NCBI GenBank assembly: GCA_024234615.1
Contig: JACKNY010000003.1
Location: 434,001-498,000, forward strand
Source: Pseudomonadales bacterium
Lineage (GTDB): Bacteria > Pseudomonadota > Gammaproteobacteria > Pseudomonadales > IMCC2047
Reading direction: 5' to 3'
DNA: 64,000 nucleotides
Shown here: positions 37,101 through 45,592 of the stretch, one piece after another
How positions within the stretch are numbered: the stretch's first letter is position 1
Layout: every line of letters begins with the position of its first letter
Program-made: the position numbers and the translations under genes
The notes under the pieces: generated by a model
Told to the model about the DNA's origin: nothing
Seen by the model: the letters and a program-made list of their open reading frames with translations, nothing else
Databases searched by the model: none

Positions 37101-38686
37101 TAGCGTCTATTGAGCTCACTATCATCGACTAAGAGCACCCTAAAGCTACTATTTCCAATTTGTAACTGCGGAACAGCCTCTGCTTGCGCTCCGTAGCCTA
37201 TGCTCAATTCAAACCAGAAGGTACTGCCTTTACTCTGCTCACTGGTAACACCAATTTCGCCGCCCATCAAATGGACTAGCTGTCTTGAAATTGCCAGTCC
37301 CAACCCTGTCCCACCATATTTTCTGGTGGTAGAGCCATCGGCCTGGGAAAAGGCTTCAAATATTTTTTGTTGAACCTCCTGCGACATACCAATGCCAGTA
37401 TCAACCACCTCGAAGCGCAGGCTCACTTCATTTTCATCTTGTCGAATTAATTTAACCTCTATACCCACCTCTCCGCGCTCGGTAAACTTGAGGGCGTTAC
37501 CCACCAAGTTAATCAGTACTTGTCTGATACGGCCACTATCACCTTTGAGGCACGCAGGCACCTCTGGAGCAATGATAAATGCAAGATCGATATCATTCTG
37601 CTGCGCCTGAATGCTGAGCAGCAACACAATTTCTTCCAGTAAATCCGCCAAAATAAATTCAGTGCTATCCAACTCCAATTTGCCGGAATCAATTTTAGAG
37701 AAATCAAGAATATTATCGATGAGAGACAGTAAGGCTTCGGCTGAACCACTGGCAATTTCCACATACTCGGATTGTTTATCGCTCAAGCCCATATCATTCA
37801 ACAACTCCAGCATTCCGAGCACACCATTTAACGGTGTCCGCAGTTCATGGCTTACATTGGCAGCGAACTCTCCTTTTATACGCGCTGCATCAAGGGCAAG
37901 ATCGCGCGCCGCACGCAGGTCATTTTCGCGGGCATCCAGCACATCCATCATAGTATTGAAGGCAGTTTGCATTTCTATCATTTCACTCGTGCCTTTAATA
38001 CCCGTCCGAATATCCTTCTTGCCACCCTTAGCTTGCTTCATTATCCGCGCTAAGTTGCTAATAGGCTTGGTTACTCGATTGGTAATGGCCAAGAGAATGA
38101 ACAACAACACCGCCGCTAGCGCAAAAGATACCGCTAAATTCGATTTAAAAATCTCGGTTTGGGTTTTATTGAGGCCCTCTTTTCCCATAAACAGCCGGAC
38201 ATAACCGATAAGTTCCGGCTCAATTTCTTCCGTCAAAAAGGGTGAACCTTCTTCCTCTTGAGTACCGGCATAAACGGGTGCCGCAAAATGCCACGCCTTA
38301 TCCATCTTCGAGTCAAGCCCAACAGTTTCAGGCCAGAACCAGCCGTTAGTCACTTCTATAATTTCGCTGCCTGTCGTATAAAGTGCGCGCTTCCTATCAT
38401 CATAGATGCCAACCGCCAGAACCTCCGGGAATGCCAGCATCGCATCGGCAGCATACTTCGCATCAATATCGCTGTGATAAAGCAACGCAACCCGGCTTCT
38501 ATCTGCCAGGGTTTCTACCAAATTCAAGCCCTCGCCGGTCACCCGCGACTCCGCTGAACGCCCTAAGAGATACGTCATAACAAAGGTAGAAGCGAGCGCC
38601 AGTAAAAGTATACCAATGGTAAAGGTTGCAACCAGGAGCTGCCTAAAACCCATTTTACTGATTGAAATTTTCGGGAAAATTTTCAT
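34178..38686 (-). CDS. Hybrid sensor kinase with three receivers, HPt, GGDEF and EAL domains
   Basis: A 1502-residue signalling protein. Order: membrane helix (18-40), periplasmic sensor (45-180), second helix (183-203), HAMP (205-258), HisKA with His280 in NVSHELRTPLN, ATPase (385-495), receiver 1 (Asp570), receiver 2 (Asp713), HPt (His858), receiver 3 (Asp993), GGDEF (1151-1155) and EAL (motif at 1278-1280). All phosphoacceptors are present. The cyclase has an intact GGDEF and an RxxD inhibitory site (1142-1145); the phosphodiesterase has intact EAL, DDFGTGYSSL and EGVETEE motifs, so both could be active. The kinase part resembles BarA/GacS. It starts 2 bases after the gene for a periplasmic binding protein, which is its probable ligand-presenting partner. 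Confidence 0.95.
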   Translation of the reverse strand: MKIFPKISISKMGFRQLLVATFTIGILLLALASTFVMTYLLGRSAESRVTGEGLNLVETLADRSRVALLYHSDIDAKYAADAMLAFPEVLAVGIYDDRKRALYTTGSEIIEVTNGWFWPETVGLDSKMDKAWHFAAPVYAGTQEEEGSPFLTEEIEPELIGYVRLFMGKEGLNKTQTEIFKSNLAVSFALAAVLLFILLAITNRVTKPISNLARIMKQAKGGKKDIRTGIKGTSEMIEMQTAFNTMMDVLDARENDLRAARDLALDAARIKGEFAANVSHELRTPLNGVLGMLELLNDMGLSDKQSEYVEIASGSAEALLSLIDNILDFSKIDSGKLELDSTEFILADLLEEIVLLLSIQAQQNDIDLAFIIAPEVPACLKGDSGRIRQVLINLVGNALKFTERGEVGIEVKLIRQDENEVSLRFEVVDTGIGMSQEVQQKIFEAFSQADGSTTRKYGGTGLGLAISRQLVHLMGGEIGVTSEQSKGSTFWFELSIGYGAQAEAVPQLQIGNSSFRVLLVDDSELNRRYISQTLQALDITFDCEKNGALALEKLRAAAAEEKPYQVVLVDEVMPGMKGTDLARMIVNDPRIIKAKVIMMVSRANPTYADTHRLNISGFLTKPVQRRELISSLRSLLSISGEQQHIKVHETKLSENSVASFGGRRILVVEDNRANQQVAMGMLERLGCSVKMANHGKEALEMIARESFDLVLMDCHMPEMDGYETTAQIRQLEAGLSQITIVAMTANVQQGESEKCIAVGMNDYLAKPLKINLLRAMLEKWLTVTEYAASDEPNSQQEQNRAALEGIIDHQVFAQLAEQIGDALPTLISVFIDDLPSYIRSLKDAMSVQDASSVADIAHSIKGSASNFGAKRLIAVCSELEALGRTGKLTTGKSLMADVISECGLLRQALESEYEVSKSEVQTTSEPELILDEVEKAYQRKVQARVLIVDDDRGMRFAIRKVLENDGYRVDEVQNGEQALMYCERFMPDLVLMDAIMPEMDGFKACSEMQALPGGKDLPVLILTALNDEISIGRAFAAGATDYISKPVNFAVLRKRISRLLQASHAEKHIRKLAYNDTLTGLPNRTLFTEKLSQVIAQSTPDRMVAVLFLDLDRFKLINDTFGHDAGDLLVKVVAERLQGCVRQGDVVSRFGGDEFTIILDRVKSFAVVKTIVSKIHQTLSRPFVFLGKEMHVSSSIGISMYPNDGDNIGTLLKNADIAMYRAKGKGNCYEFYEQNMEQDVARRLGIESDLRGAIERNEMLVYYQPQQDLVTNELIGMEALVRWQHPKQGMMNPLEFISLAEETGQILELGEWVMKTACVQLKTWLDQGVPPMRVAVNLAARQLDNGDIVERVAATIMETGLPPELLELEITESTIMENAEKVIVTLDRLKTMGVKLAVDDFGTGYSSLSYLKRFPIDLLKIDRAFVSDITTNKVDADIVTTIIALSHSLNVKVIAEGVETEEQKALLAREGCDSMQGYLFGRPVPPDEFERQFLHKKISQAS

Positions 38687-38688
38687 CG

Positions 38689-39636
38689 CTAGCGGCTCGG
38701 AAATACTAGATCAAATTCTTGCTCATTTGACCTGCTGATCTTGAGATTGAGGTGTTCTGCCGTTCTCACATTGACCGCCATTAATAAATCCTGAAGCGGC
38801 TCAGCACCTACTTTCTGACCTGTCGCCATTTGCTCAGCTTTAAGTGCTAAGCTTTTACCCATATTGAAGTTGTCAGGGTACAGGGAAAAAAGAGCTCCGC
38901 GCTTCACATGAGAAGGGTTACTGGAAAATACAACCGAATTTTTACTCCAAGCTTGATTGAGAATAGTTGGCAGCAGGCTTCTTTCGTCCAAAGTCGGATC
39001 ACCCTGCAATAACCAAATCGCATCACTGCCATTATCCTGGCCTTCCAACACTTCCCGATAGAGCGCCGCCGCATCACGAACATCCTGTGCGGGCAGCGCC
39101 ACCAAATTTAAATTATTGTTCTCTGCAGCCACTTTTGCTAGTTCAATCAGCCAGCCATTCGTATCCGCATGGTAGATAACTGACACACGTCTGACCTTTG
39201 GGGCCATTTCTTTTAGCTTGGCAAATAATCGATTCGGGGCTGGCGCCAAAGATATACCAGCCAACCCACGAGTTATATTTTCATTCGATAGAATAACAGC
39301 ACCGGCTACCGTCGCATATTGACTGCCTAAATGTTCGGCAAGATATTTGCCTCGATTGCCTAACAGGATCACTGCCTTCGGATTATTGGCGTTGAGCCAG
39401 TCACGAACCGTATCCAGACTATCGCCTTTTTTTAAAGAAAAAGTCGTTACCTTCGCCTCCGCTTGACGTTCAACCCCTCCAACTATATCGCGAAATATGC
39501 CACTGTATGGCTCTCGAACATCAGGGTATAACACTGCGATGGGTGAGCCTTCCGCCAACGCACCCAACACGCTAAAACAAAACGCCAGTAATAGCGCTTT
39601 CAAGTAAATTGGGTTTTTATTTTTGCTTTCTAACAC
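38689..39636 (-). CDS. Periplasmic ABC-type substrate-binding protein
   Basis: A 315-residue protein with a signal peptide (hydrophobic residues about 12-28, ending near ALAEG) and two Rossmann-like lobes of the ABC_sub_bind type (AVILLGNRGKYLAEHL, RVSVIYHADTNGWLIEL, DAIWLLQGDPTLDERSLL). No transporter permease or ATPase is adjacent; instead the stop is 2 bases before the hybrid kinase. That suggests it serves as a ligand receptor for the kinase sensor domain rather than uptake. The start is a GTG with AGGA 11 bases upstream. Ligand unknown. Confidence 0.85.
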   Translation of the reverse strand: MLESKNKNPIYLKALLLAFCFSVLGALAEGSPIAVLYPDVREPYSGIFRDIVGGVERQAEAKVTTFSLKKGDSLDTVRDWLNANNPKAVILLGNRGKYLAEHLGSQYATVAGAVILSNENITRGLAGISLAPAPNRLFAKLKEMAPKVRRVSVIYHADTNGWLIELAKVAAENNNLNLVALPAQDVRDAAALYREVLEGQDNGSDAIWLLQGDPTLDERSLLPTILNQAWSKNSVVFSSNPSHVKRGALFSLYPDNFNMGKSLALKAEQMATGQKVGAEPLQDLLMAVNVRTAEHLNLKISRSNEQEFDLVFPSR

Positions 39637-39693
39637 AGCAGCGTCTTCCTTGATGTGAAATCAATGACCCGTATTCTCTTGTCGCCCTAGGCG

Positions 39694-41772
39694 TTACCAA
39701 GATTTTCTTATTTCAGCAAATATGCTACGCCCCGCAAGGGGTAAGTCATTAGGAATAAGTCCTGGAGCAAGAGACGGCTCAAAGACATCCTCATCGGTTA
39801 GATTTCTCACAGAAAACGCCACCTCCAGGCCTGGCAAAAGGTCTTTACCCCGCACCGTGAGGTCAACTGTGGTGTAGTCATCCACATCTGGGCGTAAATC
39901 CCCAAACGCACGGGCGCGATCTTTCACATGATTCAACTGAGAGTTTAAGCTCCAGGCGGAGGTTAATCGGTAATCCGCTCGCAGATAGAATTGCTGCTGC
40001 GGGGCATTGGGTGCATCACTATTCGTGTCCTCATCTTCCGAGTCCTGATAGGCATAATTACCACGAACACTTAGGTCATCACTGGCCTTCCATTCAAACT
40101 CAAACTCCAGGCCTTGCCCGGTTTGGTCTCCCGTGTTTTCAGCCGTCGGCGTAAACTTAATGATATCCTGCATTTCATAGTAGAAAACATTGAGGCCCAT
40201 TCTTAAATGCGGGGAGTAAACATAATCAAAGGCAAGCTCATAAGTATCAATAATTTCAGGGTCAAGGCTGTCATTACCAATCGCAACGGGATTATTGATA
40301 TTAAACTGCTCGGCAAAAGAGGGCGCACGGAATGCCTTGCCATAAAGAAGTTTGGTCGTGAAGTTGTAAGCGGTATCCCAAACTAATGCAAAGCGGGGAT
40401 TAACAGTATCGCCAAAATCGGAATAGTGGTCATAGCGCACACCGGCGGTAAGGGACCAGTCTCGAATAAGCTTCCATTCGTCCTGAACAAACAAATAGGA
40501 TACTTCGCGAACTTCTTCACGGTTGTAAGGCATCGTATTTGTAACATCAACTAAGGCACCTAGAGGCACCGGTAAGGGGCCAGAGGGTGTTGCTAAGATA
40601 AAAAAGTTTTTCGATTCTTCTATACGGTATTGATCTAAATAATGAAAACCCGCGCCCATACGAATATCGTGCCCATCAATCCCCGTATAAAACGCAGAGG
40701 TATCTATACGATAATGACGCTCGTACACATCAGGTCTACCAATTACCCCGTCTGGAAATCCGCCTGGGAAAACTGTTTCAAACGCTCCTGCAGGAAATAG
40801 TATAAGATCGGTTTGCGTAGACACGTCAAAATAACTAACTCTCGCTTCAATATCCCAATCTTGAATTGCCTCTATATTTTTGTATGTAATATCGAAGTTA
40901 ATTTTATCGCTTTGACCTTCACCTACAGGATCTAACGCCTGACTTGCTCCCGCTCCCGTACCTATTTCTCGACGGCCCTGATATCCAAGCCTAAACCTCC
41001 AATATCCTTTTGAAATATCAGCTCTAACATCTATCGACTCCCCTCCTGTAGCAACTCCTCCGGGAGCCAATGAAGAAAAGGTTGAAAGATTAGCATCCAA
41101 AAACGATTGTGCGTCAGCAACTACTTTCTGGTGCTGACCACTAGAATCTGATGCCTCAATAGAGAACGCAACCTCCCAAGAATTAATTTCACCACCGTAG
41201 AGCAGCCATCCTCGGTGTGTATCAAAAGATCCCGACGAGAAGCCCGACTCCAAGCCATTAATCTCATTTGCGGTCTTTGTAATGATATTAATTGTTCCAG
41301 AAAACGCATCTGCACCAAAAACTGCTGAACCCGGACCTCGTATTACTTCAATTCTAGAAATATTCTCTACCGGCATTCCACCCCATACCTGCCCCCGACT
41401 TCCGGTAAAAATATTAGTGAGGGGAACCCCATTTACAAGGAGAAGAACTTGCGGGTTAACTTCTGAATGAACACCCCGAATTGTATAAACCGGGCTATAA
41501 CCAGCGGCCTGTATGGAGACATGTAGACCTGGTACTGTTTCTAATGCTTCAGAAATATCTTTGGCCCCAATATCACGTAACTGTTCAGCAGTTATTACAC
41601 TAGAAACGGACGGAGCTTTAGCTATAGGCTGCTTTCTCCCAGTAGCGATACTGATGAAATCCTCATCACCGTATGACAAAGCCAACTCATCTTCTTCCGC
41701 AAATTCCGCATAGCTTAAATTAGTTGACCCAATTAGAATCGAAACAGCTAATAAGCTTATTTGCTTAATCAT
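39694..41772 (-). CDS. TonB-dependent outer-membrane receptor
   Basis: A 692-residue receptor: signal peptide (1-22, ends SYAEF), plug domain (about 50-170; SSVITAEQLRDIGAKDISEA, TIRGV, IEVIRGPGSAVFGADAFSG) and a beta-barrel ending in an aromatic residue (AEIRKSW). GAGG lies before the ATG. No Fur-type operator is visible upstream, so iron control is not suggested. It sits 80 bases downstream of the citrate-synthase-like gene and upstream of the binding protein, all on one strand. The ligand is unknown; the neighbouring genes hint that it serves sensing. Confidence 0.93.
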   Translation of the reverse strand: MIKQISLLAVSILIGSTNLSYAEFAEEDELALSYGDEDFISIATGRKQPIAKAPSVSSVITAEQLRDIGAKDISEALETVPGLHVSIQAAGYSPVYTIRGVHSEVNPQVLLLVNGVPLTNIFTGSRGQVWGGMPVENISRIEVIRGPGSAVFGADAFSGTINIITKTANEINGLESGFSSGSFDTHRGWLLYGGEINSWEVAFSIEASDSSGQHQKVVADAQSFLDANLSTFSSLAPGGVATGGESIDVRADISKGYWRFRLGYQGRREIGTGAGASQALDPVGEGQSDKINFDITYKNIEAIQDWDIEARVSYFDVSTQTDLILFPAGAFETVFPGGFPDGVIGRPDVYERHYRIDTSAFYTGIDGHDIRMGAGFHYLDQYRIEESKNFFILATPSGPLPVPLGALVDVTNTMPYNREEVREVSYLFVQDEWKLIRDWSLTAGVRYDHYSDFGDTVNPRFALVWDTAYNFTTKLLYGKAFRAPSFAEQFNINNPVAIGNDSLDPEIIDTYELAFDYVYSPHLRMGLNVFYYEMQDIIKFTPTAENTGDQTGQGLEFEFEWKASDDLSVRGNYAYQDSEDEDTNSDAPNAPQQQFYLRADYRLTSAWSLNSQLNHVKDRARAFGDLRPDVDDYTTVDLTVRGKDLLPGLEVAFSVRNLTDEDVFEPSLAPGLIPNDLPLAGRSIFAEIRKSW

Positions 41773-41853
41773 TTTTGTACCTCAAGAAACACGGGTTAAG
41801 ACCGTCCATGCTCGACACACTTTGCAGTTATGTCTTTAGTCTAGACGGTTTTT

Positions 41854-42663
41854 CTAAATTTCCCATTTTCTATGAGGTTTTCCTTGATAAGAAACTCTTT
41901 CACAGCGCAGAGGAAAGAACGTTCCTTCCATTTTGTAATCTTGAGCTTCAATAAAACAAGGAAAGTGTCCTGCAGTAAACGCTAAAAGGACATAGTAATA
42001 ATACTCTAAAGCGCTAAGGTTTTGATCCGAAGCAATTGCGGCAACCAACCCACCAACATTCATCCTCATCCGAAATCTTTCACTTATTAAAATTTGTTCG
42101 ATCTCAAATGCAATCTTTAAACACTCGCCCTGATGATATTCCAAGTCTTTTACCAGCCTCATCACTGGAGCTATTCTTTCATCCTTCATAATGATAGGGC
42201 GACCAAAGCCACCAATAGCACGCTTAGTATGTAGCTCTGCTTTGACTAACTCAGTTAAATCTCCCCCCTGATCTTTGTGCCTTTTTGCTCTCTTTATGAA
42301 CTCAATCGCTGCCAAGTCGGCCTGTTTCCCATATACTTTCGCCTCTGAAACAGCAGTAGCGGCTGAAATGCCTAGGCTACCGGTGGCTTTTGCGCTTCCA
42401 GTTAATGCCGCTACCCTATTGTTCCAAATCCGAGCATCTGGATAGCTTACAGAAAGAACCCATAACCCTTCAAATAACCTGATTTGCTTATCATTAAACT
42501 CTCTACCAGTTATCCCGTATAACAATAAACCCATCCACCTCATTGAATGAAGCTCTTTAAACAAATCTTTACCTCTGAATACAACTCGCTCACCGGCAAT
42601 CCAGGCACCCATTTCGGTTACCCACTTATCTTCACAATCCAATAACTGTTTTGGGCCACGCAT
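41854..42663 (-). CDS. Half-size citrate-synthase-fold protein B (citryl-CoA lyase-like)
   Basis: A 269-residue protein similar in pattern to the large-domain core of citrate synthases or the citryl-CoA lyase part of ATP-citrate lyase. Recognisable segments are DARIWNNRVAALTGSAKA (77-94), SEAKVYGKQADLAA (106-119; HGGA expected), AIGGFGRPIIMKDERIA (149-165; GFGHxxxxxxDPR expected) and RMRMNVGGLVAAIASD (about 198-213; Asp expected before G). The catalytic His and Asp positions therefore read Val/Tyr, Arg and Gly, so ordinary citrate chemistry is unlikely. It follows the sister gene by 34 bases. Confidence 0.75.
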   Translation of the reverse strand: MRGPKQLLDCEDKWVTEMGAWIAGERVVFRGKDLFKELHSMRWMGLLLYGITGREFNDKQIRLFEGLWVLSVSYPDARIWNNRVAALTGSAKATGSLGISAATAVSEAKVYGKQADLAAIEFIKRAKRHKDQGGDLTELVKAELHTKRAIGGFGRPIIMKDERIAPVMRLVKDLEYHQGECLKIAFEIEQILISERFRMRMNVGGLVAAIASDQNLSALEYYYYVLLAFTAGHFPCFIEAQDYKMEGTFFPLRCERVSYQGKPHRKWEI

Positions 42664-42697
42664 AACACCACCCCAGAGTTTATTTATAAAGTTTGAG

Positions 42698-43519
42698 TTA
42701 TTCTAAACTTGGGCCTGGATCATTTGTCAGTACCACGCCCTTTGAAAAGAAGGGATATTTACGCCAACCTTGGTGCTTTTGCTCCAAGGCATGGGCTGCC
42801 GCTCCAGGTAACCGTAGTAATAAGAAAAGTATCTCCGCCTGTTCAGCGTCAAACTTTAAATCAACCAACGCCGCTGCAACAACACCTGTCATCGCGAGCG
42901 GACAATCCGCAGCCTGTTCTACCTCAGTTTGGTAGGCTAATAGCCACTTCAAGGCAGCACCGCTACTTATACCGGACAAATATTTAAGCGTTTGTTTTAC
43001 TGGCGTAGCACAACTGACGCCGTGCGGATCAAATCCTGGTGGATGCTCCATCTCAGGCCAAACTTCAAGCTTTTCATCCTTTTCATAATTCTTGACGGAT
43101 TCTTGCCAGCAATTTAAATCAAAACCACATTTGTTCCATAACTTAACCGCTAAATATACTTCTCTTGCCCCGCCATATTGACCGGCTCCCGGCGCTAAAG
43201 CAGCCATCAAGCAAGCAGCAGCTGTAGAACCACCCACGCCACCATTCATCGCTCCTCGCACACTCAAATCCCGTGGCCCAGGATTGGCAATAGCAACCGC
43301 CAAGCCTTCTAATAGTTTCGCTTGATCTTTTGTTGGAGGTTCTAATTTGAACAAAAGATATAAATATTCAATCCAGCTTATTTTGCCCAGCAAATCGCCA
43401 TAAACATCGTAGCCAGAACAATAGCAAGCAGCAGCCGCAAAGGGGTTATCCGGTTCGGGTATTTCTTCCCAGATTTTGGAATGTATAAACTCTTTCTTTT
43501 TCTCTTTTTCTTCGGCCAT
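42698..43519 (-). CDS. Half-size citrate-synthase-fold protein A (citryl-CoA lyase-like)
   Basis: A 273-residue paralogue of the next gene. Visible core segments are MNGGVGGSTAAACLMAALAP (91-110), GAGQYGGAREVYLA (111-124; HGGA expected), PGFDPHGVSC (161-170; GFGH expected, His166 is kept but shifted) and CPLAMTGVVAAALVDL (206-221; the usual catalytic Asp is absent). The N-terminus is lysine- and glutamate-rich (EEKEKKKE). It lies 9 bases after the ThDP enzyme gene and 34 before protein B; A and B probably form a hetero-oligomer. Function unknown; citryl-CoA lyase annotation would be by fold only. Confidence 0.75.
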   Translation of the reverse strand: MAEEKEKKKEFIHSKIWEEIPEPDNPFAAAACYCSGYDVYGDLLGKISWIEYLYLLFKLEPPTKDQAKLLEGLAVAIANPGPRDLSVRGAMNGGVGGSTAAACLMAALAPGAGQYGGAREVYLAVKLWNKCGFDLNCWQESVKNYEKDEKLEVWPEMEHPPGFDPHGVSCATPVKQTLKYLSGISSGAALKWLLAYQTEVEQAADCPLAMTGVVAAALVDLKFDAEQAEILFLLLRLPGAAAHALEQKHQGWRKYPFFSKGVVLTNDPGPSLE

Positions 43520-43528
43520 GGCAGTCGC

Positions 43529-45403
43529 TTAATTCATACCCTTAATACGTGTCGCGATAGGCGGCACTTCGTCGGGATCTATAATTACTTCAATAAGTGT
43601 TGGGCCTGCTCGATGGCAGATCACATCAATATTGAGAGCTTTAAGCTCTTTGGGCGTTGTCACTTTGTATCCGGGAATGCCCATCGCTTCTGCAAGCGCA
43701 GAAAAGTTAACCTTTGGCAAATAATGACCGATGCTTTCAGATTCGTTGAGTATCTGCCCATGTTTTACCATGCCGAGCGAAGTGTCGTTGAGCACTAAGA
43801 AAATGACCGACAACTTCTCTTGCAGCGCTACGGTAATTTCATTTCCTGACATAAGAAAACTGCCATCACCAACAATACAGACAACAGGCTCACCTGGGTT
43901 TGCCAACGCTGTGCCAATGGCACTACCGGGCGACCAGCCCATCGAGCAAAATTCCGCACAAACCTGAAATAACGCATTACTGCGCTGCCGTCGACCATAA
44001 TCATAGCGGTGCTGCTCGCTATTCCAACGTGATAGCTGTCGACGTTGCCCGACGCGTCGGTCAAAGGGGTTCAGGTAATGAATTGCCCAAGCGAGATTGT
44101 TGCCGGTATCAGCCAGAAAACGCGTGTTGACCGGAAAAATTTGTGTCAGTTGATGCATTAGCCATTGTGGCTTAATAGGAATGCTGTCATCAAAAATTTT
44201 TCGTGGATCATCCAGCTCAAAGTGCATATTTTCAGAGCTATCTTTGCGATTATTTTCGATTGAAGTGGGCCGACTGCGCTGGTGGTCTTCAATTAGCGCA
44301 ATAACTTTCTGTTTCTGTTCACGCTCCGCCAAGCTGGCAATAACATGCTCGAATATTGTTGCAATTCTTCCCCGTACGTGTAATTTCGCCATCGGTGATC
44401 GCGTAAAATTCGCTTCTAATTCATCGACATGAATCAACCTGTTATTAAGCATCGCTCCTGTATCCCAGGCGTTTGAAGTGAATTCACCCAATGACGCGCC
44501 AACTACCACCACTGTGTCAACAGCAGGATCTGAGAGCGCTTTATTAGCGCTACGATGGCCAGCAAAACCTATTACGCCCCGAAACTGTGGGTGGTAAGGG
44601 CTGATAAAACTTTTACCATCCGGTGTCGTTAAAATAGTGGCTTTTAGGGCCAGCGCAACATCAATAACTTGGCTGGCAGCTTCTCTTGCGCCAACGCCCA
44701 ACACAAATACAGTCTTCTTGGATGCGGTCAAAAGTTTGATGAGTTCGTTAACCGAAAAGTCGTCCTGCATCATAGGACGCTGCAGTAATTTATGAATATT
44801 ATAGGAAGGTCCGGCAGCCACTTTGGCATGGAGTATATCTGACGGAATACTAATATGCGTTGGCCCACTAGGAGAGCTAAAAGCGGTCATAATGGCAGAC
44901 ACCAGCTTATGCTCAAACTGTTCCACATGGCTGACCAGCGTACTATAGCGTGTGCAAAACTGGTACATCCCCACCAAATCAATGCCAGTATCGCCCGATT
45001 CCTGCATCGCTTTGCGGCCAAATTTATTTAGCGAAGTTTGCGGTGTAATCACTAACAGCGGTGTGCTATTTTCGAAAGAAGAGGCAACCCCGGTAAGCAT
45101 ATTGGTAGCACCCGGTCCTGTAGTTGAGCAGCAAACCCCCAGCCGACCAGTATTTCTCGCGTAGGCATCCGCCATAAAGGCCGCACCGGTTTCATGTCTC
45201 GCAATAATGGCCTTCGGTCCACCGCGTCTGGCGCTGCGCGCTAGCGCATTATACAAGGGCTCAATAGCACCGCCCGGAATACCAAAAACATATTCGACTT
45301 TGAGCTGTTCGAGGTAAGCAACCAACAAATCCCCAACATTGATGTCAACAGCCGAAGGTTCACTTTCACATTGCCGCTCTATACTAATGAGATCAATGCT
45401 CAT
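43529..45403 (-). CDS. Thiamine-diphosphate-dependent enzyme, acetolactate synthase type
   Basis: A 624-residue large-subunit ThDP enzyme with the three expected domains: PYR (25-190) with catalytic Glu71 in ARHETGAAFMADAYAR, a central domain (215-360) and PP (410-600) with the cofactor/metal motif GDGSFLMSGN (512-521) and ND at 539-540. A basic stretch (449-474, several Arg) in the PP domain is unusual. It is not beside an acetolactate synthase small subunit or ilvC; it heads an operon with two citrate-synthase-like proteins, so a different 2-oxoacid or acyl-CoA reaction is likely. AGGGCGAG precedes the ATG. Substrate unknown. Confidence 0.85.
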   Translation of the reverse strand: MSIDLISIERQCESEPSAVDINVGDLLVAYLEQLKVEYVFGIPGGAIEPLYNALARSARRGGPKAIIARHETGAAFMADAYARNTGRLGVCCSTTGPGATNMLTGVASSFENSTPLLVITPQTSLNKFGRKAMQESGDTGIDLVGMYQFCTRYSTLVSHVEQFEHKLVSAIMTAFSSPSGPTHISIPSDILHAKVAAGPSYNIHKLLQRPMMQDDFSVNELIKLLTASKKTVFVLGVGAREAASQVIDVALALKATILTTPDGKSFISPYHPQFRGVIGFAGHRSANKALSDPAVDTVVVVGASLGEFTSNAWDTGAMLNNRLIHVDELEANFTRSPMAKLHVRGRIATIFEHVIASLAEREQKQKVIALIEDHQRSRPTSIENNRKDSSENMHFELDDPRKIFDDSIPIKPQWLMHQLTQIFPVNTRFLADTGNNLAWAIHYLNPFDRRVGQRRQLSRWNSEQHRYDYGRRQRSNALFQVCAEFCSMGWSPGSAIGTALANPGEPVVCIVGDGSFLMSGNEITVALQEKLSVIFLVLNDTSLGMVKHGQILNESESIGHYLPKVNFSALAEAMGIPGYKVTTPKELKALNIDVICHRAGPTLIEVIIDPDEVPPIATRIKGMN

Positions 45404-45492
45404 AACTCGCCCTTTTCATTATCGCTTTCTTTCCTTAGCTCAGTTTGCCTGGCCGTTCGATTCTCCGAGGGTGTTCGGTTTTACCATGCCCT

Positions 45493-45520
45493 TATATAAT
45501 AAATAACTTTAACTATGCAA
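45493..45520 (-). promoter_or_regulatory. Possible sigma70 promoter of the ThDP operon
   Basis: On the minus strand: TTGCAT, 16 bases, TATATA. The start of transcription would be near 45486, about 85 bases before the ATG at 45403. The surrounding sequence is A/T-rich. Confidence 0.4.
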
Positions 45521-45592
45521 CCTTACCCCACAAAACTGTTCAATAAAATTGATCTGGATAGGATAGATATTAAGGACCCGTTGATTAATTCC

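Noticed and set aside
41773..41853. Fur box upstream of the TonB-dependent receptor
   Set aside because: No match to the GATAATGATAATCATTATC pattern in the gap, so iron control is not supported.
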